Source of the DNA: UBA1189 sp045612065
GTDB lineage: Bacteria; Bacteroidota; Bacteroidia; Bacteroidales; Bacteroidaceae
Reading direction: 5' to 3'
DNA: 36,024 nucleotides
Assembly: GCA_045612065.1 (NCBI GenBank)
Contig: JAZKYH010000027.1
Span: 1 to 36,024, forward strand
The notes under the pieces are model-generated. The model saw nothing but the letters and a program-made list of their open reading frames with translations. It ran no database searches and had not been told where the DNA came from. Below, in pieces: positions 25,097 through 32,227 of the stretch (position 1 is the stretch's first letter; every line of letters begins with the position of its first letter). The position numbers and the translations under genes were made by a program.

Positions 25097-25133
25097 CCTT
25101 TTACACCGATAAACAAAACCTTTGTACATTTCT

Positions 25134-25176
25134 AAAAAAGCCTTTGTCTGTTAAAAATCAGACAAAGGCTTTTTTC
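25134..25176 (+). terminator. Intrinsic terminator after pheS
   Basis: The stem pairs 25134-25150 (ending cctttgtctg) with 25159-25175 around an 8-nt loop: 17 bp including A-T pairs and a T-run. The core cctttgtctg resembles the terminator after manC. Confidence 0.92.
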
Positions 25177-25285
25177 AAAACAGACAGCTCCAATTTTCTT
25201 ATCGGACAGCTACAATAAAAGCTATTTACCCATAGTCGTTTTCTTGACTTCTCACAAGAATAAAGGTAAGGAAAGGCAAGTTGGA

Positions 25286-25299
25286 CTGCGGTTCGGAAA
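25286..25299 (+). repeat. Second copy of the 14-nt element, upstream of gyrA
   Basis: Identical to 23990-24003 over ctgcggttcggaaa. Confidence 0.6.
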
Positions 25300-25368
25300 T
25301 ATTGCATGGAGGAGTGTTTTGAGGGGAAAAATCTGCGAAAAAGTCAAAAGCCGTTAAAAAGCGGTAAG

Positions 25369-25376
25369 TAAGTTTG
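25369..25376 (+). promoter_or_regulatory. -7 element for gyrA
   Basis: TAAGTTTG fits TAnnTTTG; no clear TTTG at -33. The start would fall near 25383, at the edge of the palindrome. Confidence 0.5.
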
Positions 25377-25382
25377 CTATGT

Positions 25383-25415
25383 CGTAAAAAATGTGTAATT
25401 TTACACGTTTTTACG
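25383..25415. promoter_or_regulatory. Long palindrome in the gyrA leader
   Basis: cgtaaaaa (25383-25390) pairs with tttttacg (25408-25415); the inner gtgtaa (25393-25398) pairs with ttacac (25401-25406). Only a few interior nt are unpaired. It starts at the predicted transcription start and ends 25 nt before the gyrA ATG. Confidence 0.6.
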
Positions 25416-25440
25416 TTTAAGGTAGAATTACTATTAAGAT

Positions 25441-28017
25441 ATGAACTTAGATCAAGACAGAATTATTAAGGTCGATATTGAGCAGGAAATGCGCAAATCG
25501 TATATCGACTACTCTATGTCGGTAATCGTGGAGCGTGCACTCCCCGATGTACGTGACGGCTTGAAGCCCGTACACCGAAGAATCTTGTATAGCATGATGG
25601 AACAGGGTAACACCTCGGATAAGGGTTACCGCAAGAGTGCCCGCACGGTGGGTGACGTGATGGGTAAATATCACCCTCATGGTGACTCCTCGATTTATGG
25701 TTCGCTCGTACGTATGGCTCAGGAATGGGCTATGCGCTATACACTCATCGATGGACAGGGTAACTTCGGCTCTATTGACGGTGATAGCCCCGCTGCTATG
25801 CGTTATACCGAGGCTCGTCTGCGTAAGATTGGTGAGGACATGATGCAGGATATCTATAAGAAGACGGTGAATTTCCAACCTAACTATGACGGTAAGGATG
25901 AAGAGCCTTGTGTGCTCTCAACCCGCATCCCCAACCTCCTCGTAAATGGTGCTACGGGTATTGCCGTAGGTATGGCTACCAATATGCCTACTCACAACTT
26001 GCGCGAGGTGATTGATGCTTGCGTGGCATTCATCGACAATCCTGAGCTCACTACAGAAGACCTGATGGAGTATGTGAAGGCTCCTGACTTCCCTACCGGA
26101 GGTTATATATATGGTATGGCTGGCGTAAAGGAAGCTTACGAGACTGGTCGTGGACGTGTGGTAATGCGTGCCAAGACCGATATCGAGACCGATGCCAATC
26201 ATGACAAGATTGTCGTAACTGAGATTCCTTACGGTGTAAACAAGGCCGAACTCATCAAGTACATCGCAGGTCTTGTGAGCGACAAGAAGATTGATGGTAT
26301 CAGCAATGTGAACGATGAGTCAGATAAGGATGGTATGCGCATCGTTATCGACGTGAAGCGCGATGCTAATGCCAGCGTAGTGCTGAACAAACTCTTCAAG
26401 ATGACACAGCTGCAGACTGCTTTCAGCGTAAACAGTGTGGCTCTCGTACCTTGTGGTGAGCACAACGACAAGCTCCGTCCCATGGTGCTCTCGTTGCGTG
26501 ACTGCGTGAAGTACTTTGTACAGCATCGTCATGAGGTGGTAATTCGTCGTACACAATTTGAATTGGGAGAGGCTGAGGAACATGCACATATCCTTATGGG
26601 ACTTATCATCGCCTCTGATAATATTGATGAGGTAATCCGCATCATCAAGGCTGCTCAGACACCTGCTGATGCTATCAATGATTTGATGCAACGCTTCACA
26701 TTAAGTGAAAGACAGGCTCGTGCTATCGTAGAGATGCGCTTGCGTCAGCTCACAGGTCTGCAACAAGAGAAACTTCGCTCTGATTACGACGAAACCATGA
26801 AGCTTATCGCTTACTTGAAGGAAATCCTCGTGAACGACGAGTTGTGCCGACAGGTAATGAAGGACGAGCTCACTGAGGTGGCCGAGAAGTATGGTGACGA
26901 TCGTAAGACTGAGATTGTATACTCTTCAGAGGAGTTCAACCCCGAAGACTTCTATGCCGATGACGAAATGGTGATTACCATCTCGCATCTCGGATACATC
27001 AAGCGTACTCCGCTCAGCGAGTTCCGTACGCAGAACCGTGGTGGCGTAGGTTCAAAGGGTAGCGATACTCGCGAGGCCGACTTCGTAGAGTATATCTACA
27101 TGGCAACCATGCATAACACGATGATATTCTTCACTCAGAAGGGACGCTGTTACTGGCTCAAGGTGTACGAGATTCCTGAGGGTACGAAGAACTCAAAGGG
27201 ACGTGCTATCCAGAATATGCTCAACATCGAGCCCGACGATAAGGTGAACGCATTCGTACATGTGAAGAACCTTGCTGATAAGGACTTCGTGAACTCACAC
27301 TACCTCATGTTCTGTACAAAGAATGGTGTGGTGAAGAAGACTTGCCTGGAGGCTTACTCACGTCCTCGTACCAATGGCGTGAACGCTATCACCATCCGTG
27401 AAGACGACCGAGTTATCGAGGTGGTAATGACTAATGGTGACAACGAAATCGTATTGGCTAATAAGAATGGTCGAGCCATCCGATTCCATGAGGGAGTGGT
27501 TCGCGAGATGGGTCGTACGGCAACTGGTGTGCGTGGTATGACACTCGATGAGGATGGACAAGACGAAGTTGTAGGCATGATTGTAATTAATGACACAGAA
27601 AGTGAGAATATCATGGTTGTGTCAGAACAGGGTTACGGAAAGCGTAGCGATGTGGAGGAATATCGCATCACCAACCGCGGTGGTAAGGGTGTGAAGACAT
27701 TGGATATCACCGAGAAGACCGGCAAGCTCGTGGCCATTAAGATTGTGACCGACGAGAATGACTTGATGATTATCAACAAGTCAGGTGTGGTAATCCGCCT
27801 CAAAGTGGCAGATGTGCGTATCCAGGGTCGTGCTACGCAGGGTGTGCGTCTCATCAACCTCGGCAAACGCAACGACCAAATCAGCTCAGTATGTAAGGTG
27901 ACCACAGAAACTGAGGAACCCGAGGTACAGGATGCTGAAATTATTGCTGAGGGCGAAGCTCCTATTGCAGAGGCTCCCGAGACCACTGAGACTACAGAAC
28001 AAAATGACGAACAATAA
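25441..28017 (+). CDS. gyrA: DNA gyrase subunit A
   Basis: An 858-residue GyrA that with GyrB introduces negative supercoils. The breakage-reunion domain begins at the N-terminus (DYSMSVIVERALPDVRDGLKPVHRR), and the catalytic tyrosine is Y122 in AAMRYTEARL, with the same numbering as E. coli. In the quinolone-resistance region S83 is conserved, but residue 87, Asp in E. coli, is Gly (HGDSSIYG). The C-terminal beta-pinwheel has QNRGGVGSKG at the GyrA-box position and further RGGKG-like repeats (NRGGKGVKTL). The last 40 residues are an acidic Glu/Thr-rich tail. It is a gyrase rather than ParC because of the pinwheel repeats. It precedes the TPR gene by 43 nt. Confidence 0.97.
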   Translation: MNLDQDRIIKVDIEQEMRKSYIDYSMSVIVERALPDVRDGLKPVHRRILYSMMEQGNTSDKGYRKSARTVGDVMGKYHPHGDSSIYGSLVRMAQEWAMRYTLIDGQGNFGSIDGDSPAAMRYTEARLRKIGEDMMQDIYKKTVNFQPNYDGKDEEPCVLSTRIPNLLVNGATGIAVGMATNMPTHNLREVIDACVAFIDNPELTTEDLMEYVKAPDFPTGGYIYGMAGVKEAYETGRGRVVMRAKTDIETDANHDKIVVTEIPYGVNKAELIKYIAGLVSDKKIDGISNVNDESDKDGMRIVIDVKRDANASVVLNKLFKMTQLQTAFSVNSVALVPCGEHNDKLRPMVLSLRDCVKYFVQHRHEVVIRRTQFELGEAEEHAHILMGLIIASDNIDEVIRIIKAAQTPADAINDLMQRFTLSERQARAIVEMRLRQLTGLQQEKLRSDYDETMKLIAYLKEILVNDELCRQVMKDELTEVAEKYGDDRKTEIVYSSEEFNPEDFYADDEMVITISHLGYIKRTPLSEFRTQNRGGVGSKGSDTREADFVEYIYMATMHNTMIFFTQKGRCYWLKVYEIPEGTKNSKGRAIQNMLNIEPDDKVNAFVHVKNLADKDFVNSHYLMFCTKNGVVKKTCLEAYSRPRTNGVNAITIREDDRVIEVVMTNGDNEIVLANKNGRAIRFHEGVVREMGRTATGVRGMTLDEDGQDEVVGMIVINDTESENIMVVSEQGYGKRSDVEEYRITNRGGKGVKTLDITEKTGKLVAIKIVTDENDLMIINKSGVVIRLKVADVRIQGRATQGVRLINLGKRNDQISSVCKVTTETEEPEVQDAEIIAEGEAPIAEAPETTETTEQNDEQ

Positions 28018-28060
28018 AGTTAAATAAACATTAATAAATAATCACTAAATCATTAGACGT

Positions 28061-29392
28061 ATGAAAAAGGTATTATTATTTATGGCTGCAGCAGTGATGT
28101 CGGCATCGGTGTCATTTGCGCAAGTTGATGACAAGGCTGCGGCGAAGGAGGCTGCAAAGGCAGCAAAGGCAGCAGCAAAGGCGCTCAAGGCTGAAATTAA
28201 GGAGGCTAAAAATGTGCTCAGAGAGGCACAAGGCATTCTCAATGCACCCGAAGGTGGTGATTTGAATGCTGCAAACAACCTTATACAACAGGCTATGGTG
28301 AATGTTCATACCAAGGACAATCCTGATACTTGGAATGTGGCCGGACAGATTCAGCAGAAGTTCTACATGAAGGAGGCTGAGAAACACTATCTTGGTCAGG
28401 CTTATGATACTGTAGCTTTCTATAGAAGCCTTTCTAACATGTGTGACTATTTCATTGAGTGCGATGAGTTGGAGCAGCAGCTCGTTGATGCTGGCAAGGG
28501 TACGGTAAAGTATCGTCCGGCAAACAAGGAACAGGTGTATATAAATCGCCCTAACCTTCTCAATGGCGGTATCTTCTATTACAATAAGAACCAGTTTAAG
28601 GAGGCTTGCAACCTTTTCTCACAGTACATCTCTACAGCGTCAGCTCCCTTGTTAGCAGAGTATAGCATTACTCCTGCTACCGATGAGTATATGACGGACA
28701 TTGCTGCTTACTATTCAGTGCGTGCAGGTTTGCAAGCTGAGGACTATGAGTTGGCGTTGACCAATATTGACCTCGCTAAGCAGACAAAAGATGCATCAAT
28801 GGTTGAGAGCGTTCATCGTATGGAGGCTCAGGCTTACTTGAGCATGGGTGATTCTGCAAAGTGGATTGAAATCCTTAAGGCTGGTGTCGAAAGAGCCCCC
28901 GAGGAGCAGTATTACTACCAGAACCTTCTTTCATACTATGTAAACAAGAACAACTTGGATGAGTTGATGGCGTTTGCTGAAGATATGTTGGCAAAGAACC
29001 CTCTTCCCCAGTTCCGTTATGTTAAGGGCTATATCTACCAGAACAACAATGAACTTGAAAAAGCTGTTGAAGAGTACAAGATGGTGATTGAACAGGATCC
29101 TACTTATGCAAGCGCTTATAATAATCTCGGTAAGTGCTATATGGATATGGCTCAGAAAGTAAGTGATGCTTCTAACAGTCTGAACTTCCGTAGTAAGGCT
29201 TATAAGGAATCTCAGGAGAAGATGAAGGAGTTCTATCGTTTGGCTTTGCCTATGTATGAGAAGCTGAGAATGCTGGATGACGGTACCGATCCCGAAAGAA
29301 AGACTGCGTGGACTGCAGGTCTCTACAACTGCTATTATATCTTGAATATGGGTAAGGAGTTGGCTGAGATTGAAAAGATTATGAATCAGTAA
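28061..29392 (+). CDS. Exported TPR-repeat protein
   Basis: A 443-residue protein with a signal peptide (MKKVLLFMAAAVMSASVSFA, cleavage near FAQ). Residues 23-57 are an Ala/Lys-rich helix (KAAAKEAAKAAKAAAKALKA) likely to form a coiled coil. The remainder is a series of helical pairs of TPR type, clearest in NLLNGGIFYYNKNQFKEACN, AAYYSVRAGLQAEDYELAL, RMEAQAYLSMGDSAKW and the C-terminal VKGYIYQNNNELEKAVEEYK followed by SAYNNLGKCYMDMA. It is exported, probably to the periplasm or outer membrane, as a scaffold for protein interactions. It follows gyrA by 43 nt with no terminator between, so gyrA transcripts probably continue into it. Function unknown. Confidence 0.88.
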   Translation: MKKVLLFMAAAVMSASVSFAQVDDKAAAKEAAKAAKAAAKALKAEIKEAKNVLREAQGILNAPEGGDLNAANNLIQQAMVNVHTKDNPDTWNVAGQIQQKFYMKEAEKHYLGQAYDTVAFYRSLSNMCDYFIECDELEQQLVDAGKGTVKYRPANKEQVYINRPNLLNGGIFYYNKNQFKEACNLFSQYISTASAPLLAEYSITPATDEYMTDIAAYYSVRAGLQAEDYELALTNIDLAKQTKDASMVESVHRMEAQAYLSMGDSAKWIEILKAGVERAPEEQYYYQNLLSYYVNKNNLDELMAFAEDMLAKNPLPQFRYVKGYIYQNNNELEKAVEEYKMVIEQDPTYASAYNNLGKCYMDMAQKVSDASNSLNFRSKAYKESQEKMKEFYRLALPMYEKLRMLDDGTDPERKTAWTAGLYNCYYILNMGKELAEIEKIMNQ

Positions 29393-29418
29393 TTCTCATT
29401 CGCGGAATGCGTTGAAAT

Positions 29419-29457
29419 AAGATAGGGGATGGTGCAAACCATCTCCTATCTTTTGTT
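29419..29457 (+). terminator. Intrinsic terminator after the TPR gene
   Basis: aagataggggatggt pairs with accatctcctatctt around the loop gcaa (15 bp, one wobble), followed by ttttgttt. Confidence 0.9.
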
Positions 29458-29509
29458 TATGCACATCGAATTATTAGTGAAGAGGTTGGGTATTGTAGAT
29501 TATTCTACG

Positions 29510-29517
29510 TACATTTG
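29510..29517 (+). promoter_or_regulatory. -7 element for rmuC
   Basis: TACATTTG fits TAnnTTTG; the -33 match TTGG near 29486 is imperfect. Confidence 0.5.
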
Positions 29518-29544
29518 TAACATGTTTTCAAATGGGGTCAATAT

Positions 29545-30864
29545 ATGGATTTAGTCATTATCATCTTATTGATTGGAGTTGCAATATGCAGTATTGCCAT
29601 CTTGGTACTACTTGTCAAACTGAATCGTGAGGTTCAATCAAACAATATTGAGGAGGTGTTGCGTCGTTTACTCTCGGAATATACTTCCGATACCACGCGG
29701 CAAGTACAGATGGTGCGTGAGGAACTGGCACGTACTGTGCGTGAACAGTTTGCCGAGAACCGAATGGAACTGAGTGGAAGAGTGGAGGAGTTGCGTAAAG
29801 AAATTGCTGGTAATCAGGCTCTGCAACTGCAACAATTACAGGAAACGCTCAATAGGAATCTGCTTACGACCAATGAACTTCAACGCGAGAAGTTGGAGGC
29901 CATGACGCGTCAGCAAGAACAGCTGGTGAAGTCAACGGAGAAACGTTTGGATGATATGCGTCTCATGGTGGAGGAAAAATTGCAAAAAACACTGAACGAA
30001 CGCATAGGTCAATCATTCGAATTGGTGCGCACCCAATTGGAGAATGTACAGCAGGGATTGGGTGAAATGAAGAGTTTGGCACAAGATGTGGGCGGACTCA
30101 AACGCGTGCTAACCAATGTGAAAACTCGTGGTACGTTTGGTGAGGTGCAGCTAGCTGCCTTGCTGGAGCAGATGCTCAGTCCTGAGCAGTATGAGGCTAA
30201 TGTGAAAACCAAGCAGAAAGGAACAGAGTTTGTGGAGTTTGCCGTTAAACTTCCTGGTAAGGAAAAGGAACTTGAATGTGTATATTTGCCCATTGATGCC
30301 AAGTTTCCCAAGGATGCTTATGAACAATACCTTGATGCTTACGAATCAGGTAATGTAGAACAGATTAATCTTACCTCGCGGCAGCTTGAACTGATTGTGA
30401 AGAAGATGGCGCGTGATATACGTGACAAGTATCTCGACCCTCCCTATACCACGGATTTTGGAATCATGTTCCTTCCATTCGAGAATATCTATGCCGAGGT
30501 CATTCGTCGTACAGCTTTGGTAGAGCAGTTACAGCGTGAGTACCGTGTTATTGTAACAGGCCCCACAACCTTGGGAGCTATTCTTAATAGTTTACAGATG
30601 GGATTCCGAACTTTGGCTATCGAGAAACGTTCGAGTGAGGTGTGGACGGTGCTAGCAGCCGTGAAAACAGAATTTGGTAAGTTTGGCGGTATGCTTGAGA
30701 AGGTTCAGAAGAATCTTGAAACTGCAGGGTCTCAGTTGGATGAGGTGATTGGCAAACGTACACGAGCTATCGAACGTAAGCTCCGTAGTGTGCAAGAGCT
30801 ACCAGCAGAGCAGTCGGCTGATATACTGGCTATAGGTGATGCTTTGCAGGATGATGAAGTGTAG
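29545..30864 (+). CDS. rmuC: DNA recombination protein RmuC
   Basis: A 439-residue RmuC-family protein, thought to limit inversions and recombination at short inverted repeats. An N-terminal transmembrane helix (residues 2-25, VIIILLIGVAICSIAILVLL) anchors it. A coiled coil covers about residues 30-170 (many Glu, Gln, Arg heptads). The endonuclease-like RmuC domain follows: RGTFGEVQLAALLEQML, LPIDAKFPKDAYEQYL (the DAK of a PD-(D/E)XK-like core), IMFLPFENIYAEVIR and GPTTLGAILNSLQMGFRTLAIEKRS. It is cytoplasmic-facing by this topology. It converges with ansA across 39 nt with no evident terminator. Confidence 0.94.
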   Translation: MDLVIIILLIGVAICSIAILVLLVKLNREVQSNNIEEVLRRLLSEYTSDTTRQVQMVREELARTVREQFAENRMELSGRVEELRKEIAGNQALQLQQLQETLNRNLLTTNELQREKLEAMTRQQEQLVKSTEKRLDDMRLMVEEKLQKTLNERIGQSFELVRTQLENVQQGLGEMKSLAQDVGGLKRVLTNVKTRGTFGEVQLAALLEQMLSPEQYEANVKTKQKGTEFVEFAVKLPGKEKELECVYLPIDAKFPKDAYEQYLDAYESGNVEQINLTSRQLELIVKKMARDIRDKYLDPPYTTDFGIMFLPFENIYAEVIRRTALVEQLQREYRVIVTGPTTLGAILNSLQMGFRTLAIEKRSSEVWTVLAAVKTEFGKFGGMLEKVQKNLETAGSQLDEVIGKRTRAIERKLRSVQELPAEQSADILAIGDALQDDEV

Positions 30865-30903
30865 GCCGTTGGGCCGTGTGTGCGAACTTTAGGGTGGTGG
30901 AGA

Positions 30904-31950
30904 TTATGGCAGTGTTACCTCTCCAGCAATGGATTGGTTCATGCAATGTCCTATTTCCTCGGTACTAAATCCACGGCCTAAGAGATACATGAGTTTTGTC
31001 AATGCCGCTTCTACAGTAGAGTCGTATCCGCTGATGATGCCCGATTCGAGCAGTTGGCGTCCTGTCTCGTAGAGGTTCATTTTTACGCTACCCGTGCTGC
31101 ATTGGGTAATGTTTACTATGGTTTTTCCCGATTGGGTCGCTTGAGTGAGCGCTTTTACCAACCACTCTTGTTGTGGTGCATTGCCACTTCCGAAGGTTCT
31201 GAATATCACTCCTCTGAGCTTTCTGTCTCGCATAATCTTTTTCACGATGTCGGGCTGTATGCCAGGGAATAGTGAAAAGATGATGATGTTAGGGCTCATC
31301 TCATAGTGAGGTGTCAGCACTGCGTCGGGATCATAAGGTCTGATATTCTGATTAAAGAACTGCAATTCGATGCCCGAATGAGCTAAGAGAGGGTAGTTGT
31401 TTGATTCGAACGCGTCGAAGTTCTCGGCACTTACCTTAGTCGTACGGTTTCCGCGCATCAGCTTCTCGTGGAAGAACACACACACTTCAGGTACGATAGG
31501 GGTGCCATCTTCGTGCTTAGCAGCTGCTATCTCTATGGCTGTGAGTAGATTCTCCTTGCCGTCGGTGCGCAGTGCACCTATCGGTAGTTGACTTCCTGTG
31601 AGGATGACTGGCTTCATCAACCCTTCAAGCATGAAACTCAGCGCCGATGCCGTGAAGGCCATCGTGTCAGTACCGTGAAGTATCACAAAACCATCATACT
31701 GCTCATAGTTGGAATAGATGATTTTTACCAATTGGCTCCATGATTCGGGGGAGATGTCCGATGAATCTATCGGAGGTTCAAAGGCGATAGAGTAAATGTT
31801 GAGATTGAATCCCTTTATCTCAGGGACATACTCGAGCAGTTGGTCAAAGTTGAAGTTCTCCAGAGCGCCCGTAACAGGGTTCTTCATCATACCAATCGTG
31901 CCGCCTGTATATATCAATAATACAGAGTTCTTTTCAGTAGTATGTTCCAT
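30904..31950 (-). CDS. ansA: Type I L-asparaginase
   Basis: A 348-residue cytoplasmic asparaginase converting asparagine to aspartate and ammonia. The two catalytic threonine motifs are present: YTGGTIGM (T18) and LHGTDTMAFTASAL (T94-D95), and the later conserved VCVFFHEKLMRGNRTTK carries the active-site lysine. No signal peptide is present, in keeping with type I rather than periplasmic type II enzymes. The start at 31950 (MEHTTEKNSVLLIYTGG) is chosen; an upstream start at 32007 would add 19 residues of no recognisable homology and overlap the promoter. It lies alone on the minus strand. Confidence 0.95.
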   Translation of the reverse strand: MEHTTEKNSVLLIYTGGTIGMMKNPVTGALENFNFDQLLEYVPEIKGFNLNIYSIAFEPPIDSSDISPESWSQLVKIIYSNYEQYDGFVILHGTDTMAFTASALSFMLEGLMKPVILTGSQLPIGALRTDGKENLLTAIEIAAAKHEDGTPIVPEVCVFFHEKLMRGNRTTKVSAENFDAFESNNYPLLAHSGIELQFFNQNIRPYDPDAVLTPHYEMSPNIIIFSLFPGIQPDIVKKIMRDRKLRGVIFRTFGSGNAPQQEWLVKALTQATQSGKTIVNITQCSTGSVKMNLYETGRQLLESGIISGYDSTVEAALTKLMYLLGRGFSTEEIGHCMNQSIAGEVTLP

Positions 31951-31977
31951 ATCAAAAGGGATGTGTGTAAGTTGGTG

Positions 31978-32008
31978 CGAAGTTACGAAAAAAATGCAAA
32001 ATTCCAAA
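31978..32008 (-). promoter_or_regulatory. Candidate promoter for ansA
   Basis: On the minus strand, -33 TTTG at 32005-32008 and -7 TAACTTCG at 31978-31985 (one change from TAnnTTTG), 19 nt apart. Confidence 0.6.
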
Positions 32009-32167
32009 ATGTCCTTCTGTAGTAGTTGGTTTATTACCTTTATTTATATGAGAATTACTTATGTTCTGTATGTTAAGTTTGCTGCATACGATTATTGGGA
32101 ATGTAATAAAAATATAGGGAAAGATGATATTTGGAAAACAATTGCTGTTAGAGTGAATTTAATTAAT

Positions 32168-32175
32168 TAACTTTG
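32168..32175 (+). promoter_or_regulatory. -7 element for the Ca2+-ATPase gene
   Basis: TAACTTTG fits TAnnTTTG; the -33 site (ATTG near 32142) is imperfect. Confidence 0.45.
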
Positions 32176-32227
32176 TAACATGTTTAGGTCTGTTTATAGG
32201 CTTAGGAACATTTAACTTTTGGTTGAC

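Larger units (their letters stand above)
25097..25440. other. 344-nt intergenic region upstream of gyrA
   Basis: No gene is seen. It holds the pheS terminator (25134-25176), the 14-nt element shared with the pheS upstream region (25286-25299), the gyrA -7 candidate (25369-25376) and the palindrome at 25383-25415. The stretch 25177-25285 shows nothing I can interpret. Confidence 0.7.

Noticed and set aside
25306..25371. 21-codon basic ORF (ATG at 25306) upstream of gyrA
   Set aside because: It overlaps the -7 candidate for gyrA and shows no signal peptide, ribosome site or other sign of being coding.
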